From positions 620,001 to 684,000 of the forward strand of contig NZ_JACIEH010000001.1 of NCBI RefSeq assembly GCF_014196745.1: a DNA stretch of 64,000 nucleotides, given 5' to 3'. Position 1 is the first letter of the stretch. Each line of letters opens with the position of its first letter. Both the position numbers and the translations under genes were made by a program. This document shows, one piece after another, positions 35,508 to 46,029 of this stretch. The notes below the pieces were generated by a model that worked only from the letters and a program-made list of their open reading frames with translations, made no database searches and was not told the origin of the DNA. The DNA comes from Sphingomonas kyeonggiensis. GTDB lineage: Bacteria; Pseudomonadota; Alphaproteobacteria; Sphingomonadales; Sphingomonadaceae.

Positions 35508-37304
35508 ATGGACGAGACCGAAACTGCCGCGTCGGGCGAGGCCGGGGGCTGGACCTGGCGCCCGCTGCTGCTCGCCGGCCTGGGGCTGGCGACGGGCGTC
35601 GTGACCTATCTGATCGCGGGCGAAGGGGCGTTCTACAAGGTGGAGTGGACCGCCCTGCAGGCGGCGTTGCTGATGGCGGTGACGCTGGGCGCGGCGATGA
35701 TCGGGTTCACGATCGAGCGGCAGCGCTGGTGGGCCTCGATCGTGTTCGCGGCGGTGGTCGGCGTGGCGGGCGGTTTCGTCACCTGGTGGAACGGTGCGCC
35801 GGGCGGGTGGAACGTCACCGATGTCTGGCGGACGTTCAGCCTGCTGCTCGCCGTGGCGATCGCCGCGCCGCTGTTCCAGGCCGCCCGCGACGAAGGGGCT
35901 CCCCGCGCAGGCTATCCGGCGGTCCACGACTATGCCTGGGCGAATGTGGTGCTGTGGTGCGCCTGCTGGCTGTTCGTCCTGCTCGTGTGGCTGATGGCAT
36001 GGCTGCTCGGCGGTCTGTTCGAGTTGATCAAGATCCATTTGCTGCGCGAGCTGCTGGGGAAGGATTGGTTCGTCCATGCGCTGACCGGGCTTGCCTTCGG
36101 ATCGGCGCTGGGGCTGCTGCGCGAGCATGACGCGATCGTGCGCCTGCTCCAGAAGGTGGTGACGACCCTGCTCGCGGTGCTGGCACCTGTGCTGGCGATC
36201 GGGCTGGGGCTGTTCCTGCTCGCATTGCCCTTCACCGGGGTGCAGGCGCTGTGGGACGCGACCTCGGCGACCACGCCGCTGCTGCTGACCTGTGCGGCCG
36301 GTGCGCTGATCCTCGCCAATGACGTGATCGGTGCTCGGGAGGCGGACGAACGGCGCAACCCGCTGCTGCGCTACAGCGCGATGGTGCTGGCGGCGGTGAT
36401 ACTACCGCTCGCCATACTCGCCGCGGTGGCGACCGGGCTGCGCATCGGCCAGTACGGCTATACCCCCGAGCGGCTATGGGCAGTGGTGTTCGTCGGTGTC
36501 GCGCTCTGCTGGGGGCTGGCCTATTTCGGTGCCCTGGCGATCCGCCGGCTCGGCTGGACGCGGCTGGTGCGCCGGGCGAATCTCGTACTGGCATGCGCGG
36601 TGTGCGTGCTGGGGCTGGTGTTGGCGACGCCGCTGATCAATTTCAATGCGATCTCGACGCGCGACCAGGTCGCCCGGCTCGAATCGGGGAAGACCAATGT
36701 CGAGAAGTTCGACTGGCGGGCACTGGCCTTCGACTTTGGCAAGCCGGGGCGTGAAGCTCTCGCTCGGCTGAAGAACTCGGGCAATGCCGTGATCCGGGCA
36801 CGCGCGATCGACGTGGGCAAGGCCGAGAGTCCCTATACGTTCGAGTTGCGCGAGAACGATCGGAGGCGGTTCGCTGGAGCCTATGACCTGCATCCGGCCG
36901 GAATGGCGCTCCCCGAGGGGCTGAAGGAGAAGATCCTGAGCGAGCACGCTTGCGAGGATGACAATCTATGCCGAGTGTATGTGCACGACGCGAAGACCGT
37001 GACCGTGATCGACGATGACTGCATCAAGCTGCCACCTGAGAAGCGGACTGACCCCAAGGCGAAATGCTTGACCGACGTCCGCACCTATTTGCTCACGGGG
37101 GAGGGGTGGCGCGATCTTTCTGACCTCAGCGAACCTGTCGATCCGGAAGCAAAGCCGGTGCCCGAGAAAACACCCGGGGCCGAGGAACGGGCCATGCTCG
37201 AGCGCGAATATGGTGCGATTTCGGGTGGCGGTGTCGTCGTGCGCAAGGTCGAGATGCGGCAGGTTTTCATCGGCGACAAGCCGCAGGGGCGGCCTTTCAA
37301 GTAA
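35508..37304 (+). CDS. DUF4153 multi-pass membrane protein
   Basis: A 598-residue protein with about 11 transmembrane segments in the first 420 residues and a soluble C-terminal domain of 180 residues. The region ANVVLWCACWLFVLLVWLM and the YRERNPLLRYS-like segment (ERRNPLLRYSAMVLAAVILP) match DUF4153. The C-terminal part contains two Cys pairs (EHACEDDNLCRVY, DDDCIKL, KAKCLTD). ATG at 35508 with GGGGAG upstream is favoured over the longer frame from 35355. Function unknown. Confidence 0.85.
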   Translation: MDETETAASGEAGGWTWRPLLLAGLGLATGVVTYLIAGEGAFYKVEWTALQAALLMAVTLGAAMIGFTIERQRWWASIVFAAVVGVAGGFVTWWNGAPGGWNVTDVWRTFSLLLAVAIAAPLFQAARDEGAPRAGYPAVHDYAWANVVLWCACWLFVLLVWLMAWLLGGLFELIKIHLLRELLGKDWFVHALTGLAFGSALGLLREHDAIVRLLQKVVTTLLAVLAPVLAIGLGLFLLALPFTGVQALWDATSATTPLLLTCAAGALILANDVIGAREADERRNPLLRYSAMVLAAVILPLAILAAVATGLRIGQYGYTPERLWAVVFVGVALCWGLAYFGALAIRRLGWTRLVRRANLVLACAVCVLGLVLATPLINFNAISTRDQVARLESGKTNVEKFDWRALAFDFGKPGREALARLKNSGNAVIRARAIDVGKAESPYTFELRENDRRRFAGAYDLHPAGMALPEGLKEKILSEHACEDDNLCRVYVHDAKTVTVIDDDCIKLPPEKRTDPKAKCLTDVRTYLLTGEGWRDLSDLSEPVDPEAKPVPEKTPGAEERAMLEREYGAISGGGVVVRKVEMRQVFIGDKPQGRPFK

Positions 37305-37319
37305 CCGATGCTTGAAGGT

Positions 37320-37346
37320 GGGAGGCGCCCCTGTTAGGCGCCTCCC
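37320..37346 (+). promoter_or_regulatory. Perfect hairpin abutting the gatC start codon
   Basis: GGGAGGCGCC (37320-37329) and GGCGCCTCCC (37337-37346) are 10-bp arms around a 7-nt loop, and the ATG of gatC follows immediately. The only Shine-Dalgarno-like GGAGG is in the 5' arm. A terminator of the upstream gene is the other reading, but no T run follows. Confidence 0.55.
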
Positions 37347-37634
37347 ATGTCCGTCGATACCGCAACCGTAAAGAAGGTGGCGAGCCTGGCTCGCATCGCG
37401 ATCAGCGATGCCGATGCCGAGCGTCTCGCGCCCGAGCTCAACAACATCCTGGGCTGGATCGAGCAACTCGGCGAGGTCGATACCTCGTCGGTCGAGCCGA
37501 TGACCGCCGTGATCCCGAACAAGCTGCGCCTCCGCGAGGACGTGGTGACCGAGGGCAACCAGCGCGACGCCGTGCTGCAGAACGCACCGCAGGGCGAGCA
37601 CGGGTTCTTCACCGTGCCGAAGGTGGTCGAATAA
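37347..37634 (+). CDS. gatC: Asp-tRNA(Asn)/Glu-tRNA(Gln) amidotransferase subunit C
   Basis: A 95-residue GatC, normal length. The start [20 protein letters not shown] and the conserved [13 protein letters not shown] are typical. It stabilises GatA in the amidotransferase that converts misacylated tRNA to Asn- or Gln-tRNA. Its stop TAA overlaps the gatA ATG by one base. Confidence 0.95.
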   Translation: MSVDTATVKKVASLARIAISDADAERLAPELNNILGWIEQLGEVDTSSVEPMTAVIPNKLRLREDVVTEGNQRDAVLQNAPQGEHGFFTVPKVVE

Positions 37635-39118
37635 TGAGCGAGATTACCGATCTGGGCGTTGCCGCCCTTCGTGACGGCGTGCGCGCCGGCACCTTCTCGG
37701 CGCGCGAAGTCGCCGATGCCTTCATCGTCAAGGTGAGCAAGGCCAAGGCGCTCAACGCGTTCATCGTCGAAACCCCCGAGCATGCGCTCGCCGCTGCCAC
37801 TGCGGCCGACGAGGCGCTGGCCAAGGGCGAGGCGCTCAAGCCGCTCGCCGGCGTGCCGATCGGCATGAAGGACCTGTTCGCCACCAAGGGCGTGCAGACC
37901 ACCGCCGCCAGCCACATGCTGGAAGGCTTCAAGCCGGTCTATGAATCGACCGTCTCGCAGAAGCTGTGGGATGCGGGTGCCGGCATGCTCGGCAAGCTCA
38001 ACCTCGACCAGTTCGCGATGGGTTCGTCGAACGAGACGTCCTACTTCGGCAATGTGATCTCGCCCTGGCGGCGTGGCGGCGGCGACAATGCTCCGCTGGC
38101 ACCGGGCGGCTCGTCGGGCGGCAGCTCGGCGGCGATCGCGGCACGGCTGGTGCCCGGTGCCACCGGCACCGACACCGGCGGCTCGATCCGCCAGCCCGCG
38201 GCCTTCACCGGCATCAGCGGCATCAAGCCGACCTATGGCCGCTGCTCGCGCTGGGGCGTGGTTGCCTTCGCTTCGTCGCTGGACCAGGCCGGGCCGATGG
38301 CGCGCGACGTGAAGGACTGCGCGATCCTGCTCGAGAACATGGCGGGCTTCGATGCGAAGGATTCGACTTCGCTGAACCTGCCGGTGCCGAAGTGGGAAGA
38401 GCTGCTTTCGGGCGACCTCAAGGGCAAGAAGATCGGTATTCCCAAGGAATATCGCCTCGACGGCACGCCGGAAGAGATCCTGGCGCTGTGGGACCAGGGC
38501 ATCGCCTGGGTGAAGGACGCCGGCGCCGAAGTGGTGGAAGTGAGCCTTCCGCACACCAAATATGCGCTGCCGACCTATTACATCATCGCGCCGGCTGAGG
38601 CTTCGTCGAACCTCGCCCGCTATGATGGCGTGCGCTACGGCCTGCGTGAGCTGGCTGACGGCCAGAACCTGCAGGACATGTATGCGGCCACCCGCGCGGC
38701 GGGCTTCGGCCCCGAAGTGCAGCGCCGCATCCTGATCGGCACCTATGTGCTGTCGGCGGGCTTCTATGATGCCTATTTCACCCAGGCATCGAAGGTGCGC
38801 ACGCTGATCGCGCAGGATTTCGAGAATGCGTTCACGGTGTGCGACCTGCTGCTGACCCCGACGGCGCCGAGCGCGGCGTTTGCGCTGGGCGAGAAGTCGG
38901 CCGATCCGCTGGCGATGTACCTCAACGACGTGTTCACCGTGCCCGCCAGCCTGGCCGGCCTGCCAGCGATGAGCGTGCCCGCCGGGCTCGACAGCGCCGG
39001 ACTGCCGCTTGGCCTGCAGATCATCGGCAAGCCGCTCGACGAGCAGGGCGTGCTGGGCGCGGGCCTTGCGATCGAGCAGCGCGCCGGGTTCACGGCGCGG
39101 CCGGAGCAATGGTGGTAA
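37634..39118 (+). CDS. gatA: Asp/Glu-tRNA amidotransferase subunit A
   Basis: A 494-residue amidase-signature enzyme. The Ser-cisSer-Lys core is visible: [16 protein letters not shown] with the catalytic Lys, [20 protein letters not shown], and [16 protein letters not shown] with the nucleophile. It hydrolyses glutamine and delivers ammonia to GatB. Its stop is followed directly (no gap) by an ATG of a 41-codon frame that leads into gatB. Confidence 0.97.
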   Translation: MSEITDLGVAALRDGVRAGTFSAREVADAFIVKVSKAKALNAFIVETPEHALAAATAADEALAKGEALKPLAGVPIGMKDLFATKGVQTTAASHMLEGFKPVYESTVSQKLWDAGAGMLGKLNLDQFAMGSSNETSYFGNVISPWRRGGGDNAPLAPGGSSGGSSAAIAARLVPGATGTDTGGSIRQPAAFTGISGIKPTYGRCSRWGVVAFASSLDQAGPMARDVKDCAILLENMAGFDAKDSTSLNLPVPKWEELLSGDLKGKKIGIPKEYRLDGTPEEILALWDQGIAWVKDAGAEVVEVSLPHTKYALPTYYIIAPAEASSNLARYDGVRYGLRELADGQNLQDMYAATRAAGFGPEVQRRILIGTYVLSAGFYDAYFTQASKVRTLIAQDFENAFTVCDLLLTPTAPSAAFALGEKSADPLAMYLNDVFTVPASLAGLPAMSVPAGLDSAGLPLGLQIIGKPLDEQGVLGAGLAIEQRAGFTARPEQWW

Positions 39119-39240
39119 ATGCCGTGGCTGGTTGAGATAGTCTTCGAAGTGATCTTCGAGCTTCTCACCTGGCCTTTCCAGCATGCGCTGGAACGCAAAT
39201 GCACACGCGCCAAGCGGCGCAAGGCATACGGATCGAAGAA

Positions 39241-39244
<4 letters not shown>
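39119..39244 (+). CDS. 41-residue amphipathic micro-protein between gatA and gatB
   Basis: ATG at 39119 follows the gatA stop with no gap, and the TGA at 39242-39244 overlaps the gatB ATG (ATGA). The product starts [20 protein letters not shown], a hydrophobic, acidic-spotted segment long enough for a membrane or amphipathic helix, then a basic tail [16 protein letters not shown]. Precise coupling at both ends argues that it is translated. It is too short for default gene callers. A dual role, translation relay and small membrane protein, is possible; the function is unknown. Confidence 0.7.
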
Positions 39245-40746
<1,502 letters not shown>

Positions 40747-40770
40747 GCCGGCGCCGAGGGGGAGGGGAAG

Positions 40771-41361
40771 ATGATCGGGTTTGCTTTCGCGCTGCTATTT
40801 CTTCCCTCGCCCGAGCCGGATTGCGGGCATGACCGCGCGGCGCTGCTCGCGCTCGACGAGAACAGCTTCGACCAGGATCTGCAGGGTGGCTGGCGGGCCT
40901 TGTCGGCCAGGGGCTGCGGGCGCGAGGCGGCCGACCTGATCCGCGACTGGCGCCTGGCGCACAAGGCGGAGAGCATGATCCTCTACTGGCACGAGGGCCA
41001 GCTGCGCGCCGAAATCGGCGAGACCGATGCGGCGATCGCGCTGTTCCGCCAGTCGTACAAGCCGGCCGACCAGGATCATGGCGGCAGCTGGCGCCCCTAT
41101 GTGGACGGCAGCATCGCATTCCTGCGCCGCGACCGCGCCGGGCTGGAAGCGGAGCGGGCCAGGCTCGCCGCCCTGCCGCGCCCGGCCGATTTCGAGGAAG
41201 AGGCGAAGGGGCCGGACGGCAAGCCGATCCTGATGCCCGACGGCAAGCCCTGGCGGATCAGCTGGCCGCTAAACCTCAACGTGCTCGACCGGCTGCTGCG
41301 CTGCTGGGACAAACCCTATAGCCAGGCATATTCCTGCCCGGCGGGCAAGGCGGGAAGCTAG
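40771..41361 (+). CDS. Exported TPR-like hypothetical protein
   Basis: A 196-residue protein. MIGFAFALLFLPSPEPDC is a short signal peptide, followed by helical pairs resembling tetratricopeptide repeats (WRLAHKAESMILYWHEGQLR, ETDAAIALFRQSY). GAGGGGGAGGGG precedes the ATG. It follows gatB by 24 bp and may be co-transcribed. Several Cys residues (DCGHD, GCGREA, CWDKPYSQAYSCP) suggest disulfides outside the cytoplasm. No family identified. Confidence 0.72.
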   Translation: MIGFAFALLFLPSPEPDCGHDRAALLALDENSFDQDLQGGWRALSARGCGREAADLIRDWRLAHKAESMILYWHEGQLRAEIGETDAAIALFRQSYKPADQDHGGSWRPYVDGSIAFLRRDRAGLEAERARLAALPRPADFEEEAKGPDGKPILMPDGKPWRISWPLNLNVLDRLLRCWDKPYSQAYSCPAGKAGS

Positions 41362-41410
41362 AATTTCGCGCGGCGCCCGGTAGGATCGTCCGAAACTCTG
41401 GAGGTTTCCG

Positions 41411-42031
41411 ATGATCAGGACCGTGCTGGCCTTTCTGTTTACCCTGGGGGCTGCTCCGGCCCTGGCTCAGACTGCAGCGCCTGCACCGAGCCCCGCCGTC
41501 CCGCTGCCGCGCGTCGCTATCGTCACGTCGGCGGGGACGGTCACGGTCGAGGTGGACAATGTCCGCGCGCCGATCAGCGGCAACAACTTCCTGCGCTATG
41601 TCGATCAGAAGCGGCTCGACGGCACCGCCTTCTACCGGGTGGTGAAGGTGATCGACCATTTCGGCTTCGTGCAGTTCGGGGTGAACAATGCGCGCGGCAA
41701 GGTGCTGCCGCCGATCAAGCACGAGCCGACCACGCTGACCGGCATCAAGCATACCGACTTCACCCTCTCGACTCCGCGCCGCGCGCCCGGCACCGCGAGC
41801 GGCGACTTCACCATCGTGCTGGGCGACCAGCCTTCGTTCGACGCCGACCCGAGCAAGCCGGGCGACAATCTCGGCTATGCGGCCTTCGCACATGTCGTGG
41901 ACGGCAAGGACGTGGTGGTGAAGATCTTCGACGCCCCCAACTCGCCCAGCGCCACGCTGGGCGGGTTCTTCAAGGGCGAGATCCCGGCGGCACCCGTGAA
42001 GATCCTGAGCGCGCGGCGGGTGAAGCCCTAG
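41411..42031 (+). CDS. Periplasmic cyclophilin-type peptidyl-prolyl isomerase
   Basis: A 206-residue protein with a signal peptide (MIRTVLAFLFTLGAAPALAQ) and a divergent cyclophilin domain from residue 35: VTSAGTVTVEVDNVRAPI, ISGNNFLRYVDQKRLDGTAF and YRVV with the catalytic Arg. The usual FxMQGGD stretch is altered to FGFVQFGVNN, so activity may differ. It probably helps fold outer-membrane or periplasmic proteins. Confidence 0.88.
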   Translation: MIRTVLAFLFTLGAAPALAQTAAPAPSPAVPLPRVAIVTSAGTVTVEVDNVRAPISGNNFLRYVDQKRLDGTAFYRVVKVIDHFGFVQFGVNNARGKVLPPIKHEPTTLTGIKHTDFTLSTPRRAPGTASGDFTIVLGDQPSFDADPSKPGDNLGYAAFAHVVDGKDVVVKIFDAPNSPSATLGGFFKGEIPAAPVKILSARRVKP

Positions 42032-42182
42032 TTCACAAGATCTTGCGGGGATCGCTGCCCGAATTGGAACATCCGGATCGGACATAAAATAGTCACCGGT
42101 CCTTGCTCCCGCGAATTGCTTGGTTAATCTCCCGAAAAGGGGAAGCCGAATCGGGGGATTCGGTGAAATGGGGGGATGTCCA

Positions 42183-42953
42183 ATGCTTCGGCTTTTGGTG
42201 TCGGCATTTGCCGGCATGCTGCTGTTGTGCGCGCCTGCTGCGCATGCCCAGTTCGGTGCGGAGGCATCGGCCTCCAAGAGCGGCTTCGCTTTCCCGAAAG
42301 ATGGCGCGGTAAAGATCCTGGTCTTCCGCCCCGACGTTTCGGTCGGCGAGCAATCGACTGGCGGCATGAACGAGCCCAATGCCGAATGGACCGAAAAGGC
42401 GCGCACCCTGCTCGCCGCTGCGCTTTCCTCCGCGCAGACCAGGCGTGCGAACGAGCTGGTGATGATGCCGGAGCTGGAAGGCGACAAGGCGACCTTGCTC
42501 GCCGATTATCGCGGCCTGTTCCGTGCGGTCGCCAATTCGGTGATCGCCCACAAGCTGTTCGCGGGCAACCGCCTGCCGACCAAGCGCGCCGACTTCAACT
42601 GGACGCTGGGCGATGGGGTGAGCGCGCTGCGCGATGCCGGCGGCGCGGGCGCGCCAGCGGACTATGCGCTGTTCGTCTATACCTATGACAGCTACGGTTC
42701 GGCCGGACGCAAGGCAGCGCAGATCTTCGGCGCGATGTTCGGCGTCGGCATCAGTTCGGGCGTCCATATGGGCTATGCAGGGCTGGTCGATCTGAAGACC
42801 GGCGAGCTGGTCTGGATCAATGCCGATGTGAAGATGGGCGGCGACGTGCGCGAGGCCGATGGTGCCGACAAGCGCATCGGCCAGCTGCTCGAGGACTTCC
42901 CGGCCCGCGCGGGCGCCGTGCCCGCCGCTGTTCCCGCGCCGGCGACCAAGTGA
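42183..42953 (+). CDS. Exported protein of unknown function, operon with M48 protease
   Basis: A 256-residue protein with signal peptide (MLRLLVSAFAGMLLLCAPAA). The domain begins AVKILVFRPDVSVGEQSTGG and has an alternating alpha/beta pattern with TGELVWINADVKMGGDVRE, somewhat like CsgG/LpoB-type envelope proteins. ATG 42183 follows a G-run ribosome-binding site. Its TGA overlaps the ATG of the next gene by one base, so the two are coupled. Family assignment is tentative. Confidence 0.75.
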   Translation: MLRLLVSAFAGMLLLCAPAAHAQFGAEASASKSGFAFPKDGAVKILVFRPDVSVGEQSTGGMNEPNAEWTEKARTLLAAALSSAQTRRANELVMMPELEGDKATLLADYRGLFRAVANSVIAHKLFAGNRLPTKRADFNWTLGDGVSALRDAGGAGAPADYALFVYTYDSYGSAGRKAAQIFGAMFGVGISSGVHMGYAGLVDLKTGELVWINADVKMGGDVREADGADKRIGQLLEDFPARAGAVPAAVPAPATK

Positions 42954-44131
42954 TGTCGCCGCGCGGGCGTTGCCCTGCGCTGCTCGCCGCCGCCTCGCTG
43001 GTTCTGTCGCCGATCGCGGCACAGGCACAGCAAGCCCAGGTGAAGCCGATCCCGGCTGCGTACCAGCCGGAATCGGCGGAAGAGCGCGGGCTGTGGATGG
43101 AGATGGACGAGGCGGAGCGCGCGTTGAAGACCTCGCGCTTCGTGGTGCGCGACCCGGCGCTCAACGCCTATGTGCGCGGCGTGCTGTGCCGCGAGGTCGG
43201 CGAGGACCGCTGCGCGGCGGTACGCATCTACATCATCCGCACCCCGCACTTCAACGCGACCATGATGCCCAATGGGGCGCTCCAGCTCTGGACCGGCACG
43301 CTGCTGAGGCTCCGCAACGAGGCGCAGCTCGCCGCGGTGCTGGGCCATGAGTTCGCGCATTTCGAGAAGAAGCACTCGCTGCAGAACTTCCGCAATTTTC
43401 GTGGCAAGACCGATGCGATGGCCTGGCTTTCCTTCTTCGGGCTGCTCGGGGCGCTGGCGAATATCGGCATCCTCGGTTCGATCTTCAGCTTCGGCCAGGA
43501 CATGGAGCGCGAGGCGGATGTGACCTCGCTCGATTACATGCGCAGCGGCGGCTACACGCCCGGTGCGGCCTCGGCGGTCTGGTCCCAGGTGATCGCGGAG
43601 GGCGATGCCACCGCACTCGCCCGTCAGCAGAAGAAGCGGCGCCACCAGGGCGGGGGATTCCTCGATTCGCATCCGGCGACCGCCGATCGCATGGCCTATC
43701 TCGGCGAGCTGGCGCGCAAGGCGCCGGTCGGCGCGGCGGGGCCGGGGATCGAAGGTGTCGAGCCCTATCGTATGGCGATGACCGACTGGTGGGCCTCGCT
43801 GATCGACGACCAGGTCAAGCTCAACGACTTCGGCGGCACCGAATTCCTGCTCGGCCGGCTGGCCGAACATGGCTGGACGAGCGAGCTGCTCTACGCGCGC
43901 GGCGAACTCTATCGGACGCGGGCGGGCACGGGCGACTTCGAGAAGTCGGTCGATTTCTACCGCGGTGCGCTGGCGACCGAGCGACCGGTCGCCGAAGCCT
44001 GGCGCGGGCTGGGGCTGTCGCTGCTGCGCACGAGCGGCGCCGAAGAGGGGCGGCAGGCGCTCCGCCATTATCTCGAGATCCGGCCCCAGGCGCCGGACAA
44101 GTCCATGATCACGATGCTTGCTGGAGGTTGA
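42953..44131 (+). CDS. M48-family zinc metalloprotease with TPR-like C-terminus
   Basis: A 392-residue protein with an N-terminal signal peptide (ALLAAASLVLSPIAAQAQ). The catalytic motif is LGHEFAHFEKKHS (HExxH) and the third ligand lies in EREADVTSLDYMRSGGY. A C-terminal helical region (RAGTGDFEKSVDFYRGALAT) resembles TPR repeats, as in BepA. Members clip misfolded outer-membrane proteins or lipoproteins in the periplasm. It starts with ATG at 42953, overlapping the previous stop, and ends 2 bp before the next gene. Confidence 0.92.
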   Translation: MSPRGRCPALLAAASLVLSPIAAQAQQAQVKPIPAAYQPESAEERGLWMEMDEAERALKTSRFVVRDPALNAYVRGVLCREVGEDRCAAVRIYIIRTPHFNATMMPNGALQLWTGTLLRLRNEAQLAAVLGHEFAHFEKKHSLQNFRNFRGKTDAMAWLSFFGLLGALANIGILGSIFSFGQDMEREADVTSLDYMRSGGYTPGAASAVWSQVIAEGDATALARQQKKRRHQGGGFLDSHPATADRMAYLGELARKAPVGAAGPGIEGVEPYRMAMTDWWASLIDDQVKLNDFGGTEFLLGRLAEHGWTSELLYARGELYRTRAGTGDFEKSVDFYRGALATERPVAEAWRGLGLSLLRTSGAEEGRQALRHYLEIRPQAPDKSMITMLAGG

Positions 44132-44133
44132 AG

Positions 44134-44727
44134 ATGCGCGGTTCCATGAAATTGCTGATCGCCGCGGCGCTGCTTGCCGCACCGACCGCAGCCGTGGCGG
44201 GCTGGAAGGTGATGGCCGCGGGGGCGCCGGTCGCCGTCGCGAAGAGCGCCCTCACGGTCACCCCGGGCCAGAACTGGAACCGGTCCTCGTCCCGGCCGTC
44301 CAAGAAGGGCGAGATGTGGACGCTCGACGGACTGCAGCTCAATGAGCTGAGCTTCTTCGCCGGCATCGCGCCGGGCGAGACGATCCTCAAGGACCGCAAG
44401 AAGAAGGACAGGCCGCTGCCGACCTTCAAGGCGCAGATGCTCGCGCCGGAGATCGTCCAGCTGTTCGAGGCGACCTGGCGCATCACGCTCGACACCTCGC
44501 TGTTCGAGATCGACAATGTCGAGCCGGCAACACTCGCGGGGCACCAGGGCGTGCGCTTCACCTATCATTATTCGGTGCAGGGCGACGATCTGCGCCGCAA
44601 CGGCGAGGCGCGTGCGGCGGTGATCAACGGTCAGCTCTACCTGATCAACTTCACTGGGCCGGCGATCCATTATTTCCCGACGAGCGTCGAGGAAGTGCGC
44701 AAGATCATGGACAGCGCGAAGCTGTAG
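44134..44727 (+). CDS. Exported hypothetical protein, third gene of the M48 operon
   Basis: A 197-residue protein with a signal peptide (MKLLIAAALLAAPTAAVAG). It follows the M48 gene by 2 bp with GGAGG 6 bp upstream of ATG 44134. A beta-rich domain is suggested by WTLDGLQLNELSFFAGIAPG, HQGVRFTYHYSVQGDDLRR and LYLINFTGPAIHYF. I do not recognise a family. Co-translation with the protease suggests a substrate, chaperone or inhibitor, though this is inferred only. Confidence 0.75.
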   Translation: MRGSMKLLIAAALLAAPTAAVAGWKVMAAGAPVAVAKSALTVTPGQNWNRSSSRPSKKGEMWTLDGLQLNELSFFAGIAPGETILKDRKKKDRPLPTFKAQMLAPEIVQLFEATWRITLDTSLFEIDNVEPATLAGHQGVRFTYHYSVQGDDLRRNGEARAAVINGQLYLINFTGPAIHYFPTSVEEVRKIMDSAKL

Positions 44728-44745
44728 GAAGCCGCGAGCGGAGAA

Positions 44746-44778
44746 TGTCGCCATTCCCGCCGAGCGGGGATGGCGACA
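44746..44778. terminator. Hairpin between convergent operons
   Basis: TGTCGCCAT-t-CCCGC, loop cga, GCGGG-g-ATGGCGACA. It lies between the M48 operon and the convergent Crp/Fnr gene and can stop both transcripts; the T run is short. Confidence 0.65.
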
Positions 44779-44808
44779 GTGCTTCCGAGACGCTTCCTGA
44801 TTGCCTGG

Positions 44809-45528
44809 CTAATTCGCCGGCCGGTCCAGATACAGATAGAGCGGGTCGAACTCGGCCAGCCCTTCCAGTCCCGGTCGGTCGTGGATCGTCACCCGACCGC
44901 CGCGGAAATCGGCCAGGCCCGCTTCGCGCAGCTCCCGCAGAACCCGGTTCACGTGCACGCCGGTCAGGCCCAGGCATTCGGCGAACTGATTCTGGGTGAT
45001 CGGCAGGCGGAAGCTGTCGCCTTCCGCCGCGCCGACCACGAGCAGGCGCGACTGGAGCTCGCACAGCAGGTGCGCGGCACGCTCGATCGCCTTGCGCCGG
45101 CCAAGCGAGACTTCCCATTCGCGGTGGATGCTCGCATCGAGATTGGTCGAGAACCAGAAGGCGCGGGTTAGGTGGGGGAAGCGGTTGGTGATCGCCAGCA
45201 GCCCCGTGTGCGGCGCGCGCGCGATGCGGCACGGGGTGAGGGTGATCAGATTGTGGTCGAGATACCCCAAGGTATAGCCATGCAGGTCGGCGAAATCGCC
45301 GGGCACATGGATGTGGGTGATCTGGCGCTGGCCGTCGCTCAGGTCCTTGTACCGCGCGAGAAGCCCCTCGAGCAGCAGGATCGAGCTGTTCAGCCGCTCT
45401 CCGCGCCGCACGATCACCTGTTCGGCTTGATGGTCGAACGGGCCCTGGAGCACGGCGCGCAGCGCCTCCTCCTCCGACGCGCTGACTTCGCAGCGCAGCC
45501 GGAGCTTTTTCATATGTTTGTCGATCAT
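44809..45528 (-). CDS. Crp/Fnr-family transcriptional regulator
   Basis: A 239-residue regulator with an N-terminal cyclic-nucleotide-type beta roll (HIHVPGDFADLHGYTLGYLD) and a C-terminal winged HTH (ITQNQFAECLGLTGVHVNRV). No FNR-type cysteine cluster is present, so it is not an oxygen-sensing iron-sulfur FNR. The effector is unknown. It stands next to two mini-genes read in the same direction. The start at 45528 lacks a clear Shine-Dalgarno; 45513 is an alternative. Confidence 0.9.
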   Translation of the reverse strand: MIDKHMKKLRLRCEVSASEEEALRAVLQGPFDHQAEQVIVRRGERLNSSILLLEGLLARYKDLSDGQRQITHIHVPGDFADLHGYTLGYLDHNLITLTPCRIARAPHTGLLAITNRFPHLTRAFWFSTNLDASIHREWEVSLGRRKAIERAAHLLCELQSRLLVVGAAEGDSFRLPITQNQFAECLGLTGVHVNRVLRELREAGLADFRGGRVTIHDRPGLEGLAEFDPLYLYLDRPAN

Positions 45529-45541
45529 GGGCGGCCGGGGG

Positions 45542-45724
45542 TTACTGCGCGTCCGCGTCCTGGTTCTTCACGTCGCCGGCGGTGCCGCCGACGCCGTCCG
45601 AGGCGCCGGGATCGTCCAGCGGCGAATGGCCGCTGCCGCCTTCGCCGCGCTTGACGGCATCGGCGCGCGCTTCGACGATCTGCTGGAGATCGGAGCGCGG
45701 GTCTTCACGCTTGTCGTCGTTCAT
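45542..45724 (-). CDS. 60-residue acidic, Gly-rich mini-protein
   Basis: The sequence begins MNDDKREDPRSDLQQIVEAR and ends in a Gly/Asp-rich tail without hydrophobic core, so it is likely disordered. AAGGAGAGAGG precedes the ATG. It lies 13 bp after a Pro-rich mini-gene on the same strand and 13 bp before the Crp/Fnr gene, so all three may share a transcript. Function unknown. Confidence 0.65.
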   Translation of the reverse strand: MNDDKREDPRSDLQQIVEARADAVKRGEGGSGHSPLDDPGASDGVGGTAGDVKNQDADAQ

Positions 45725-45737
45725 CCTCTCTCTCCTT

Positions 45738-45917
45738 TCAGGCGATGGGTTGGCCCGGCGCGGGAACATCGGGCATGGCCGGCTGGGGTGCCGGCACGTC
45801 GATGTCCGGAGCGGGCGGATCGAGCTCCGGCGGAGGGCTCGTCGGCTGGCCGGGCTGCGGCGCCGGGGGCTGCTCGGCGGGTGGCACGGTCGGCTGGACG
45901 GGCGGCTCAACGGGCAC
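45738..45917 (-). CDS. 59-residue proline-rich mini-protein
   Basis: A GTG at 45917 with AAGGAG 7 bp upstream opens 59 codons, about 40% Pro, with Val, Ala and Gln (MPVEPPVQPTVPPAEQPPAP...). It lacks any hydrophobic segment and must be extended or polyproline-helical. It begins the small operon that continues with the 60-residue gene. The high G+C could allow a chance frame, but the strong Shine-Dalgarno and tight spacing to the next gene support translation. Confidence 0.55.
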   Translation of the reverse strand: MPVEPPVQPTVPPAEQPPAPQPGQPTSPPPELDPPAPDIDVPAPQPAMPDVPAPGQPIA

Positions 45918-45977
45918 GTTCGGTCTCCTTGTTTCGGAAGGACAACGCCTCGTGTTGCAATGAAGTTGCCTCGACCC

Positions 45978-46005
45978 TTGCGATGAAGCACCTGACTGCT
46001 ATAGA
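45978..46005 (+). promoter_or_regulatory. Probable promoter of tRNA-Leu and tig
   Basis: TTGCGA (45978-45983), 16 bp, TATAGA (46000-46005), placing the start point about 18 bp before the tRNA. Strength and location fit a housekeeping tRNA promoter. Confidence 0.55.
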
Positions 46006-46029
46006 GCCCGCCGACCGGCGGTGCCCTGT

